A stretch of DNA of 12,594 nt, from assembly GCA_002483745.1 (NCBI GenBank), contig DLIM01000025.1, forward strand, positions 97,541 through 110,134. The letters run 5' to 3'. This document shows, piece by piece, positions 1 to 6,876 of this stretch (position 1 is its first letter; each line of letters begins with the position of its first letter). The stretch comes from Caryophanales bacterium UBA7642 (lineage in GTDB: Bacteria; Bacillota_I; Bacilli_A; RFN20; CAG-288). Under the pieces are notes generated by a model. The model was given only the letters and a program-made list of their open reading frames with translations, was not told the DNA's origin and searched no databases. Position numbers and translations under genes: made by a program.

Positions 1-73
<73 letters not shown>

Positions 74-83
74 GCAAATATTG

Positions 84-107
84 GCCTAGCTTAGCTAGGC
101 TTTTTTT
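84..107 (+). terminator. Rho-independent terminator of the tRNA-Thr unit
   Basis: A perfect 7-bp inverted repeat, GCCTAGC (84-90) and GCTAGGC (94-100), with a TTA loop is followed by seven T (101-107). It begins 10 nt after the encoded CCA of the tRNA, so it most likely ends tRNA transcription from the left. On the minus strand the stem is followed by a mixed A/T run rather than a T tract, so it acts mainly on the plus strand. Confidence 0.88.
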
Positions 108-110
108 ATG

Positions 111-146
111 AAAGAAAAAGAGGCTTAGGAGTAAATCCCAAGCCTC
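111..146 (-). terminator. Rho-independent terminator of the ribosomal cluster, after rplQ
   Basis: Read on the minus strand, GAGGCTT and AAGCCTC (positions 140-146 and 120-126) form a 7-bp stem, extended by a further GGA/TCC pairing after one mismatch, and are followed by TTTTTCTTT (119 down to 111). It starts about 15 nt past the rplQ stop codon and is the only terminator seen for the 25-gene run. A short T run on the plus strand (150-154) could give it some bidirectional activity against read-through from the tRNA side. Confidence 0.87.
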
Positions 147-161
147 TAGTTTTTAAGTCGA

Positions 162-569
162 TTAGTCGACGAAGGCAATGATAGCCATCGGGGCATTATC
201 GCCACGGCGGTTATAAGTCTTAAGGACTCTGGTGTAGCCACCATTTCTGTCCTTATACTTAGGTCCTAAGACGTCGAAGAGCTTCTGTAAAGCAGTCTTC
301 TTAGACTTGGAATCAACAAATCCATCTTCTCTAACGAACTTAGCAGCTTCACGTCTAGCAGCTAAATCGCCCTTCTTGGCGTAGGTGACCATACGGTCAG
401 CCTTCTGCTGAGCACGTTTAGCAACGGGGAAGGTTACTTCAACCTGACCGGAGATGATTAACTGAGAAACGACATTTCTCAGCATATTCTTCTCTTTATC
501 AGAAGTGTATCCAGCCTTGAAGCGGACACCACCTTTACCGTGAACATTCTTTCTACCGATAGTTCCCAT
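162..569 (-). CDS. rplQ: 50S ribosomal protein L17
   Basis: L17 binds 23S rRNA near the polypeptide exit side of the 50S subunit. The 135-residue product is longer than the usual 115-125. The family core is clear: MLRNVVSQLI near residue 29, GDLAARREAA near 67, TALQKLF near 92, and NGGYTRVLK with RRGDNAPMAII at the C-terminus. The N-terminus is odd. Where the family has RKLGR-x(3)-HR, residues 17-26 read FKAGYTSDKE, and about 16 extra residues rich in Gly, Lys and Arg precede them. The ATG is supported by GAGGT 8 nt upstream, in the 11-nt gap after the rpoA TGA stop. This is the last gene of the alpha operon and lies just before the terminator. Family assignment is firm; the meaning of the altered N-terminus is unknown. 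Confidence 0.96.
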   Translation of the reverse strand: MGTIGRKNVHGKGGVRFKAGYTSDKEKNMLRNVVSQLIISGQVEVTFPVAKRAQQKADRMVTYAKKGDLAARREAAKFVREDGFVDSKSKKTALQKLFDVLGPKYKDRNGGYTRVLKTYNRRGDNAPMAIIAFVD

Positions 570-580
570 AGTAGTTTACC

Positions 581-1546
581 TCACTTTTTCGAATTGTCAT
601 CATGCTGGAGGGAGAGACCGAAGCTGGCGAGCTTATCAAGAATTTCCTTATAGGACTTCTTGCCTAAGTTACGGACAGTCATCAATTCAGATTCCTTCAT
701 GTTGCAGAGATCCTGAACAGTCTTCAAGCCATTTCTCTTTAAGCAGTTGTAGGAACGGACAGAGAGATCCAAATCTTCAAGAGACATAGAGTTGAATTTA
801 TTTTCAGGTTTTTCTTCAGCAACAGCCATAACAGTGGCGTTCTTGACGGCTTCGTCAAGATCTTCAAAGAGTTTGAAGTGCTCATCAAGGATCTTAGCTG
901 AGAGAGCTACGGCATCCTGAGGGAGCATGCTGCCATCTGTGGTGACTTCGATGATGAGCTTTTCATAGTTAGCATTGTGGCCGACACGAGTCGGCTCGGT
1001 GTGAATATAGACTTTCTCGACCGGGGAGAAGTTAGAATCGACGGCAATCATGCCAACAGGCCAATTGGGGTCTTTATTCTCTTCAGCAGTCACGAAGCCT
1101 CTGCCTTTTGAGGCATGAAGACTCATCTTAATGTGACCGGCAGCAGAGAGATGGCATAAAACTAAATCCTTGTTGACAACACTGACCATGTCAGGGCAGA
1201 CAATATCACCGGCCTTGACTTCTTTTTCGCCCTTAACTTCGAGCTTTAAAGTATAGTCAGCATTTTCATCAGTGGAATCATCATGTAAGACTAGTTTCTT
1301 AATGGCGAGGATGATCTGAGTAAGATCTTCGACGACACCAGGAAGAGGAGTGTATTCATGATGAGCGCCTTCGACTTCGATGGCATAGACGGCTAATCCC
1401 GGTAAGGAAGAGAGCAAGACTCTTCTCATGGCATTTCCGATTGTGACTCCATAGCCCTTCTCAAGAGGGGTAACAGTGAAACGACCGAAGGTGGGGGTTA
1501 CATCAGTTTTGCTGATTTGAAATTTCGGCTGTTCAAATTCTTTCAT
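581..1546 (-). CDS. rpoA: DNA-directed RNA polymerase subunit alpha
   Basis: The alpha subunit dimerises to seed RNA polymerase assembly, and its C-terminal domain contacts UP-element DNA and activators. At 321 residues it is close to the usual 310-330. The N-terminal domain (about 1-230) has the assembly motif GNAMRRVLLSSLPG at 37-50, including the Arg pair matching E. coli R44/R45. A linker rich in charged residues (about 235-252) leads to the C-terminal domain (about 253-316). There VRSYNCLKRNGL holds R264, equivalent to E. coli R265, and NLGKKS (293-298) is the second DNA-contact helix. No truncation is seen. The start is set by a purine array with AAGGAG 7 nt before ATG, in a 29-nt gap after rpsK that is the longest in the cluster. 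It ends with TGA, followed by rplQ 11 nt on. Co-transcription with S13, S11 and L17 is the normal alpha-operon arrangement. Confidence 0.99.
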   Translation of the reverse strand: MKEFEQPKFQISKTDVTPTFGRFTVTPLEKGYGVTIGNAMRRVLLSSLPGLAVYAIEVEGAHHEYTPLPGVVEDLTQIILAIKKLVLHDDSTDENADYTLKLEVKGEKEVKAGDIVCPDMVSVVNKDLVLCHLSAAGHIKMSLHASKGRGFVTAEENKDPNWPVGMIAVDSNFSPVEKVYIHTEPTRVGHNANYEKLIIEVTTDGSMLPQDAVALSAKILDEHFKLFEDLDEAVKNATVMAVAEEKPENKFNSMSLEDLDLSVRSYNCLKRNGLKTVQDLCNMKESELMTVRNLGKKSYKEILDKLASFGLSLQHDDNSKK

Positions 1547-1575
1547 TTAAGCTCTCCTTTTCCTTTTCCTTCACT

Positions 1576-2043
1576 TTAGCCACGGGGCCTCTTAGGCGGA
1601 CGGCAGCCATTGTGCGGAATAGGAGTGACATCAGAAATAGAAAGAACCTTTAAGCCACTGGCTTCCAAAGCTCTGACAGCAGTTTCTCTGCCCGGGCCAG
1701 GTCCTTTGACTTCAACATCGACTTGCTTAAGACCTCTATCGACGCAAACCTTAGCGACGTTAGAAGCAGCAACCTGAGCAGCAAACGGAGTGGACTTCTT
1801 GGATCCAGACATACCGCAGGTACCGGCACTTGCCCAAGCAATTACCTTACCCTGCTCATCAGAGATAGAGATGATAGTATTTGAATAAGAAGCATGGATG
1901 TGGGCGATTCCCTTGGTGAAGTTAAGCTTGCTCTTCTTCTTTCTGATAGTAGTCTTTTTCTTAGTCTTAGCAGCAGCGGCGGCAGAAGCGGAAGCTCCGG
2001 CAGCGCCAACTGGCTTCTTGGCATCAGTATTATTATCAGCCAT
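1576..2043 (-). CDS. rpsK: 30S ribosomal protein S11, with N-terminal Ala/Lys extension
   Basis: S11 sits on the 30S platform by the mRNA exit and contacts 16S rRNA helix 45 and the Shine-Dalgarno duplex region. The core runs from about residue 40: GIAHIHASYSNTIISISD, then WASAGTCGMSGSKKSTPFAA, KGPGPGRETAVRAL and the C-terminal PIPHNGCRPPKRPRG. The whole protein is 155 residues against the usual 127-131. The extra length is at the N-terminus: residues 1-36 begin MADNN and are dominated by Gly/Ala, including a run of five Ala, then Lys, probably disordered. The start has GGGAGGAG about 7 nt upstream, in the 19-nt gap after rpsM, so the extension is translated. Plus-strand and other-frame ORFs over this GC-rich head are shadows. 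Confidence 0.98.
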   Translation of the reverse strand: MADNNTDAKKPVGAAGASASAAAAAKTKKKTTIRKKKSKLNFTKGIAHIHASYSNTIISISDEQGKVIAWASAGTCGMSGSKKSTPFAAQVAASNVAKVCVDRGLKQVDVEVKGPGPGRETAVRALEASGLKVLSISDVTPIPHNGCRPPKRPRG

Positions 2044-2062
2044 TTTTCATTCTCCTCCCAGA

Positions 2063-2437
2063 TTAGAGTGTAGCCTTCTTATGGTTAGCTACAGTCTTCT
2101 TCGGACCCTTGCAGGTTCGAGCATTGGTCTTATCTCTCTGACCACGGCAAGGTAAGTTCTTACGATGTCTCTGGCCACGATAAGTACCGATTTCTTCTAG
2201 TCTCTTAATATCCATAGCGACTGTTCTTCTTAAGTCGCCTTCGACGACGTATTTGCTAACCTGATTACGGATAGCGGTAAGCTCCTCTTCGGAGCAATCC
2301 TTGACACGCTTAGTGCCATCAACTTTGGCATCAGCGCAGATTTTGACAGCGCGGGTATGTCCAATTCCGTAAATGTATCTTAAGGAATAGACAAGCTGCT
2401 TGTCATTCGGGATATCAACTCCAGCGATTCTAGCCAT
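2063..2437 (-). CDS. rpsM: 30S ribosomal protein S13
   Basis: S13 lies at the top of the 30S head, where it bridges to L5 in the 50S subunit and its tail reaches the P-site tRNA. The 124-residue length is normal. It opens MARIAGVDIPNDKQLVYSL, continues with the helix-two-turn-helix region IYGIGHTRAVKIC, and has the rRNA/tRNA-binding tail GTYRGQRHRKNLPCRGQR followed by NARTCKGPKKTVANHKK. A ribosome binding site (AAAGGGAG) lies in the 20-nt gap after rpmJ. Its position between rpmJ and rpsK matches the Bacillota alpha operon. In that phylum rpsD (S4, the usual regulator) is normally encoded elsewhere, and it is absent here too. Confidence 0.99.
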   Translation of the reverse strand: MARIAGVDIPNDKQLVYSLRYIYGIGHTRAVKICADAKVDGTKRVKDCSEEELTAIRNQVSKYVVEGDLRRTVAMDIKRLEEIGTYRGQRHRKNLPCRGQRDKTNARTCKGPKKTVANHKKATL

Positions 2438-2457
2438 GTTTTTTGTTCTCCCTTTCC

Positions 2458-2571
2458 TTAACCTTGTCTCTGCTTATGTTTAGGGTTAGAGCAGATGACC
2501 ATAACACGTCCCTTACGTTTGATTACCCTGCAATTAGGGCAAATCGGTTTAACTGAAGATCTTACTTTCAT
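2458..2571 (-). CDS. rpmJ: 50S ribosomal protein L36, zinc-binding form
   Basis: L36 is a 37-residue protein that packs into 23S rRNA near the base of the L7/L12 stalk. Translation of the minus strand from ATG at 2571-2569 gives MKVRSSVKPICPNC, then a basic stretch, then GRVMVICSNPKHKQRQG and TAA. The zinc ligands C11, C14, C27 and H32 are all present, so this is the zinc-dependent (C+) type. AAAGGAG lies 8 nt before the start, in the 14-nt gap after infA. The length equals the family norm. No second, zinc-free copy is in the window. Confidence 0.98.
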   Translation of the reverse strand: MKVRSSVKPICPNCRVIKRKGRVMVICSNPKHKQRQG

Positions 2572-2585
2572 GGTAAGTTACTCCT

Positions 2586-2804
2586 TTACTTGTATCGGTA
2601 AACAATACAGCCATTAGTGACATCATAGGGTGAGATTTCCACAGTGACACGATCCCCGGGCAAAATACGGATTTTGTTCATACGCATCTTGCCAGATATT
2701 CTGGCTCTAATCACTGCGCCACCGTCGAGCTTTACCGAATATTTCTCGGCGGGTAGGGACTCGAGAATGGTCCCCTCCATCTTAATGAAATCTTCCCTGC
2801 TCAT
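2586..2804 (-). CDS. infA: Translation initiation factor IF-1
   Basis: IF-1 is a single OB-fold protein that occupies the 30S A site during initiation and cooperates with IF-2 and IF-3. The 72-residue product is exactly the usual size. Conserved blocks are MEGTILESLP (9-18), ISGKMRMNKIRILPGDRV (36-53) and the C-terminal ISPYDVTNGCIVYRYK. The ATG overlaps the map stop as ATGA (2801-2804), which suggests translational coupling; a GGAG inside map lies 13 nt upstream. Placement between map and rpmJ is the standard Bacillota order. Confidence 0.99.
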   Translation of the reverse strand: MSREDFIKMEGTILESLPAEKYSVKLDGGAVIRARISGKMRMNKIRILPGDRVTVEISPYDVTNGCIVYRYK

Positions 2805-3604
2805 GCTTGTGTGTTCTCCAATTCTTTAAGATGCCTTCTGACATTGGAGTCAACTGAAGTAATCTTAGCACCGTCCTTAGTGATGATGATATCGTTTTCA
2901 TAGTGGGCGTTGATTTTGCCATCAGCTGAGATGACTCCCCAATCGTCATCCAGAGTCTTGATTTCACAGGATCCTGACATGACCATTGGCTCAATAGCTA
3001 TGCACATTCCCTCTCTTAAGAAGGGACCGAATCCTAAGCTGGTATCGTAGTAGTTAGGAATAAAAGGATCTTCGTGCATACTTCTGCCAAGTCCGTGGCC
3101 ACCATACTCTTTGCAGAGCGAGTAACCATATTTGTCGGCAGTTCTCTGTATCGCCTTAGAGATTTCATAGAGATGAACTCCAGGCTTGCAGACCTTATAG
3201 GCTTCATAGAAGCACTCTTCGGTGCAGCGGATGAGCTTACTCGCTTCAGCGGAGATACTTCCAACTGCGAATGTCCTGCAGGCATCACCTTGGTAACCGG
3301 TGGAATCGATATTACCAGCATCGATGCTTAAGATGTCGCCATCATGTAGAACGACTTCGCTTGAGGGGATACCATGGATGAGAACCTTATTGACCGAAGT
3401 ACAGACCGCGCCAGGGAAGCCGTCGAAACCTTTGAACGAAGGCTTGCAGCCACTCTCACGGATAATTCTTTCGGCAATCTTATCGATTTCCTTAGTGGTA
3501 CGGCCAGGTTTGATTTCAGGAGCAATCTTATCAAAGAAAGCACCTAATTTGTTGCCGGCCTGCATCAGCATATCTAATTCTCGTTCAGATTTGATGATAA
3601 TCAT
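2801..3604 (-). CDS. map: Methionine aminopeptidase, type I
   Basis: The enzyme removes the N-terminal Met from nascent cytosolic proteins using two divalent metal ions. At 267 residues it fits the type Ia family. Expected catalytic residues are visible by motif: H78 (HGIPSS), metal ligands D95 and D107, H170 in GGHGLG, H177 in SMHEDP, E204 in AIEPM and E236 in HYEND. One detail differs. The metal-ligand aspartates are 12 residues apart here, against 11 in E. coli and Bacillus enzymes as I recall them, so the hairpin between them is one residue longer. The gene overlaps adk upstream and infA downstream by 4 nt each (ATGA), so all three are probably translationally coupled. Family and activity are well supported. 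Confidence 0.97.
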   Translation of the reverse strand: MIIIKSERELDMLMQAGNKLGAFFDKIAPEIKPGRTTKEIDKIAERIIRESGCKPSFKGFDGFPGAVCTSVNKVLIHGIPSSEVVLHDGDILSIDAGNIDSTGYQGDACRTFAVGSISAEASKLIRCTEECFYEAYKVCKPGVHLYEISKAIQRTADKYGYSLCKEYGGHGLGRSMHEDPFIPNYYDTSLGFGPFLREGMCIAIEPMVMSGSCEIKTLDDDWGVISADGKINAHYENDIIITKDGAKITSVDSNVRRHLKELENTQA

Positions 3605-4269
3605 CTAAGGGCCTCATCTAAGACTTTCTGCACATCCTTGAAGACATCATTGATGTCCTGAAGGGCGTTAACTTCTCGTAACAGACCTTTCCCTTTATAG
3701 TAATCCACTAAGGGATAAGTCTTCTTATGATAGTCGTCTAGTCTTACCTTGAAGCTGGAAGCACAATCATCGGGACGCTGAATCAGAGTCGATCCACAGG
3801 TATCACAGATGTTATCCTTCAATGGCTTTTTGGACTTAAGGTTATAGGAAGCACCGCATTTGGGGCAGACACGTCGAGAAGAGATTCTGTCAATCAGCTC
3901 GTTGTCATCAGCGACTAGGAGGATAACAGAACTTAATCCCATCTTGTCTTCCTTGAGCATATTCTCGAGACTATCAGCCTGGGGGATGGTTCTGGGGAAA
4001 CCGTCAAGCAAGAAGCCTTTCTTGCAATCGGGATTCTTCAGACGATCTCTTACTAAGCCGACAGTGACCTCATCAGGAACTAACTGTCCCTTAGAGATGA
4101 AGGACTGTGCCTTTAAGCCTAATTCAGTCTTATTGGCAATAGCGCTTCTGAACATGTCACCGGTGGAAATATGGGCAATGCCATACTTCTTACAGATCAA
4201 CTCTGACTGAGTTCCCTTGCCAGCGGCAGGGGGACCCATCAGAATAATATTTAGTTTCTTAGAATTCAT
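3601..4269 (-). CDS. adk: Adenylate kinase with zinc-binding LID
   Basis: Catalyses ATP + AMP to 2 ADP in the cytoplasm. At 222 residues it is the long, LID-containing form. Motifs in order are: P-loop GPPAAGKGTQ (12-21), the AMP-binding STGDMFRSAI (35-44), DGFPRT (89-94), the LID with CPKC (135-138) and CDTC (155-158) that should bind structural zinc, and RLDDYHKKT (176-184). The P-loop has Ala at residue 15 where most bacterial enzymes have Gly (GxPGAGKG), a mild change. Four LID cysteines are the Gram-positive pattern. It starts 2 nt after the secY stop with only a weak, distant ribosome binding site (GGAG about 14 nt upstream), so it probably depends on translation of secY. It overlaps map by 4 nt. 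Confidence 0.98.
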   Translation of the reverse strand: MNSKKLNIILMGPPAAGKGTQSELICKKYGIAHISTGDMFRSAIANKTELGLKAQSFISKGQLVPDEVTVGLVRDRLKNPDCKKGFLLDGFPRTIPQADSLENMLKEDKMGLSSVILLVADDNELIDRISSRRVCPKCGASYNLKSKKPLKDNICDTCGSTLIQRPDDCASSFKVRLDDYHKKTYPLVDYYKGKGLLREVNALQDINDVFKDVQKVLDEALR

Positions 4270-4271
4270 AT

Positions 4272-5609
4272 TTACAATTCACTCTCCGCATATCCATTGC
4301 CGGCCAAGATGCCGGAAATCTGATTATTGACCTCAAGAGCAACACCGACAACAATGATTAAGCCGGTTCCGCCTAATGCTAAGTTGCTATCGACAGCGCC
4401 CGAAAGAGTCAGGATGATAGGTAGTAAGGCAATTAAGGTAAGAGCCATAGCGCCTAAGAAGGTGATACGGTTCAAGGTTCTAGAGATGTAGTTCTCGGTT
4501 TCCGTTCCGGGCTTGATACCAGTAATGTAGGTACCACTAGTCTGGAAGTTCTCGGCAATCTTCTCCGGATTGATTTGTAGTTGCGAATAGAAGTATGAGA
4601 AGGCAATGATCAAGACGGCATAGATTATCGGTCCCCAGGGGAAGGAGAAATCATCAGTCATAGGTGTCATAATTTGGTAGTTGAAGACGTTTTCCATTTG
4701 TTTAGCCCAACCTGGTGTAGTCCCGCTTGAGAATAAGGAAACAATAATTGAGGGGGCAACCATGATGGAGGAAGCAAAGATGACAGGCATTACTGAGCTA
4801 GCGTTGACCTTGATAGGTAAGAAAGAAGATTGCTGAGCGGACAACTCATTACTCTGACTGGAGTTAGAGTGACTGATAGGAAGCTTACGGACAGATTTTT
4901 CGATGAAGGTAACAAAGATGATAATGATAAGGTAGGCAAGGAGGTATACAACAAGCTGAGTTGCGCCTTCAAGAATAGTTGAAGGATCACCAGTAGAGAT
5001 CTTGTCATTAAGGAATGTCGAGAAGGCAGTTGAGATTTGGCTAGGGAAGGAAGAGATGATACCGACAAAGATCAACATAGAGATACCGTTTCCGATACCT
5101 TTATCAGTGATTTGATCACCCATCCAGTTGAGCATTGAGGTGCCAGCCACCATGAAGATGATGATTTTGGTATAGCCCCAAGCAGTGGAATCGTCGAGTG
5201 TGATGTTATTGTTGTTCTTAAGAGCAACGATGATACCGTAAGCCTGAACAGCAGCTAAGACAATGGCTAAGATTCTCGTAACGACATCGAGTCGCTTTCG
5301 TCCTGTCTCGCCTTCCTTGGTCATTTGCGTGAGCGAAGGAAGTACATCCATTGATAGCAACTGAATGATAATCTGAGAAGTGATGTAGGGTGAAACACCT
5401 AAGGCGAAGATAGAGAAGTTCTGTAGTGATCCGCCACCCATCATATTCAGCAAGGCAAAGCTTGATGTGTCGCTCCAAACGTCACTACTTACCGTGACGC
5501 CTGGAACTGTAATAGCCGATCCGATTCTGAAGACAAGGAAAATAGCTAACGTAAATAGAATACGATTTAGAACGTCCTTGTTATGGAAAAATGCGGCTAC
5601 CTTTTTCAT
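4272..5609 (-). CDS. secY: Protein translocase subunit SecY
   Basis: SecY forms the membrane channel for Sec-dependent export and membrane insertion. The 445 residues contain about ten hydrophobic segments, near 15-35, 62-85 (after the plug), 107-130, 147-163, 172-190, 216-236, 270-293, 325-343, 382-403 and 411-428. Family motifs include IFALGVSPYITSQIIIQLL (67-85), FLPIKVNASSVMPVIFASS (263-281) and GGTGLIIVVGVALE (413-426). Two cytoplasmic loops that dock ribosome or SecA differ from the usual. C4 (about 240-266) is Ser/Asn/Gln-rich instead of basic, and the invariant-looking GIRPG of C5 is GIKPG (364-368). The ATG overlaps the rplO stop as TAATG, with AAGGAG just upstream inside rplO, so it is coupled to L15. 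This is the last spc-operon gene. Confidence 0.98.
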   Translation of the reverse strand: MKKVAAFFHNKDVLNRILFTLAIFLVFRIGSAITVPGVTVSSDVWSDTSSFALLNMMGGGSLQNFSIFALGVSPYITSQIIIQLLSMDVLPSLTQMTKEGETGRKRLDVVTRILAIVLAAVQAYGIIVALKNNNNITLDDSTAWGYTKIIIFMVAGTSMLNWMGDQITDKGIGNGISMLIFVGIISSFPSQISTAFSTFLNDKISTGDPSTILEGATQLVVYLLAYLIIIIFVTFIEKSVRKLPISHSNSSQSNELSAQQSSFLPIKVNASSVMPVIFASSIMVAPSIIVSLFSSGTTPGWAKQMENVFNYQIMTPMTDDFSFPWGPIIYAVLIIAFSYFYSQLQINPEKIAENFQTSGTYITGIKPGTETENYISRTLNRITFLGAMALTLIALLPIILTLSGAVDSNLALGGTGLIIVVGVALEVNNQISGILAGNGYAESEL

Positions 5610-6127
5610 TACTTCTCCTTGGCGACCTGAGAGTCAGCCAATTTCTTAAGGGTAGCCTTGAATTCAACCCGGGCATCCTTTAAGGAACTAATATTAGCTT
5701 TTCCGCCAACCTTTTCAATGCTGGCTTTAGCACCCTTAGAGAAAGCCTGAGCAGTAACATTAAGCTTTTTGGTGAGCTTGCCGTTACCCAAAATCTTAAC
5801 AGGCTTGTTAAGGTTGTGGATCAAATCAACGAATAAGAGAGTGGAAGCATTAACAACAGCTCCATCCTCAAAGACTTTCTCTAAATCAGAGACGTTGACA
5901 ATGACATAGTCAATTCTTTCCTGATGCACGAAACCGTGCTTAGGAATACGTCTGTAAAGAGGAAGCTGGCCGCCTTCAAATCCAAGCGGTACTTTGGAAC
6001 CCTGACGGGCACCCTGACCTTTTTGGCCACGAGTTGAAGTCTTACCCATACCAGAGCCGAGACCAAGTCCGACTCTCTTAGGTAAATGACGTGAACCCTT
6101 AGCAATTTTAAGATTACTTAAATCCAT
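5609..6127 (-). CDS. rplO: 50S ribosomal protein L15, with C-terminal extension
   Basis: L15 is an early 50S assembly protein whose long N-terminal arm threads through 23S rRNA. It opens MDLSNLKIAKGSRHLPKRVG, followed by the Gly/Lys-rich arm GSGMGKTSTRGQKGQGAR and GFEGGQLPLYRRIPKHGF. The globular part ends with FSKGAKASIEKVGGKA near residue 145. About 25 more residues, mostly Lys, Ala and Asp/Glu, follow, giving 172 residues against the usual 145-150. The gene starts 11 nt after rpsE with GGAG 8 nt before the ATG. In most bacteria rpmD (L30) lies between these two genes; here there is no room for it. Confidence 0.98.
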   Translation of the reverse strand: MDLSNLKIAKGSRHLPKRVGLGLGSGMGKTSTRGQKGQGARQGSKVPLGFEGGQLPLYRRIPKHGFVHQERIDYVIVNVSDLEKVFEDGAVVNASTLLFVDLIHNLNKPVKILGNGKLTKKLNVTAQAFSKGAKASIEKVGGKANISSLKDARVEFKATLKKLADSQVAKEK

Positions 6128-6138
6128 GGTAGAGCTCC

Positions 6139-6861
6139 TTACTTATCGGCATCAGCATCAGCCTTAGGGGCTTCAGCCTTTACCGGTTCCTGCTTAACAA
6201 CGATGCCGTGACGGATGAAAGCAATATCAGGATAATTCTTGAGTTGCTGTAATCCATCGACTGTAGCCTTGACGGCGTTAGTCTGAGTACGGCTTCCGTA
6301 AATCTTAGAATAGACGTTCTTGACACCAGCTAATTCAAGAATAGCACGGACAGCGCCACCAGCAATCAATCCAGTGCCTTCCGGAGCAGGTTTTAAGAAG
6401 ACCTGAGTAGCTCCGAAGTGACCCATGACGGTGTGAGTGATAGTGTTGTTCTTAGTAATACTGATCTTGAACATATTCTTTCTAGCAACAGAAAGAGCCT
6501 TTTTGATGGCATCCGGGACTTCAGTAGACTTACCAAGTCCGTAACCATATTTGCCCTTACGATCACCGATGACGACAAGAGCTGTGAATCTAACACGCTT
6601 GCCGCCTTTAATGACCTTAGCGACTCTAGAAATCTTAACGACCTTTTCATCATAGAGCTTCTCTTCGCGGTTACCGCGGAAAGAACGCCTGCCGTTACCA
6701 TTACGGTTTCCAAAATGGGAATTGTTGCCGAAGCGGTTATTGCCACCGAAGGCATGACCGCCCTGCTTATTTCCGTTAAATCCGGGTTTAGCGGCAGGCT
6801 GAGTTGAAGCAGCCTTGGGGGCTTCGGTTGTTACCGGAGCCTGAGTTTTATTTTCATCCAT
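6139..6861 (-). CDS. rpsE: 30S ribosomal protein S5, with long N-terminal and short C-terminal tails
   Basis: S5 lies at the back of the 30S near the mRNA entry tunnel and influences decoding fidelity and mRNA unwinding. The family core begins near residue 66 with EEKLYDEKVVKISRV, then VIKGGKRVRFTALVVIGD, GYGLGKSTEV, and LKPAPEGTGLIAGGAVRAI. The product is 240 residues, well above the usual 160-170. The N-terminal 65 residues are low-complexity: Ala/Pro/Thr-rich to about 26, then Gly/Asn/Arg/Phe-rich with RFGN and FGNR motifs. The last 17 or so are Ala/Lys/Asp (ending ADADADK). AAGGAG overlaps the rplR stop, 11 nt before the ATG. The only other nearby ATG is followed at once by TAA, so the long N-terminus is real. 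Confidence 0.97.
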   Translation of the reverse strand: MDENKTQAPVTTEAPKAASTQPAAKPGFNGNKQGGHAFGGNNRFGNNSHFGNRNGNGRRSFRGNREEKLYDEKVVKISRVAKVIKGGKRVRFTALVVIGDRKGKYGYGLGKSTEVPDAIKKALSVARKNMFKISITKNNTITHTVMGHFGATQVFLKPAPEGTGLIAGGAVRAILELAGVKNVYSKIYGSRTQTNAVKATVDGLQQLKNYPDIAFIRHGIVVKQEPVKAEAPKADADADK

Positions 6862-6876
6862 TGTTACATGATCTCC

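Noticed and set aside
581..583. TGA read as Trp (genetic code 4)
   Set aside because: TGA ends rpoA, adk, map, rplN and rplP at family-correct positions, often in ATGA overlaps, and Trp codons checked (for example in rpoA DPNWPVG) are TGG.
1898..2155. Plus-strand ORF of 85 codons with a hydrophobic stretch
   Set aside because: It is the antisense of the Lys/Ala-rich S11 head; Lys and Ala codons read backwards give Leu, Phe and Ala. No family match, no ribosome binding site.
4790..5068. Second-frame minus-strand ORF within secY
   Set aside because: SecY is intact in its own frame over this whole interval; the other frame is Ser/Leu-rich shadow sequence.
5609..6127. rpmD fused to or hidden in rplO
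   Set aside because: The extra C-terminal residues of L15 show no L30-like pattern (no TLxxLGLxR-type motif), so this is an extension, not a fusion.
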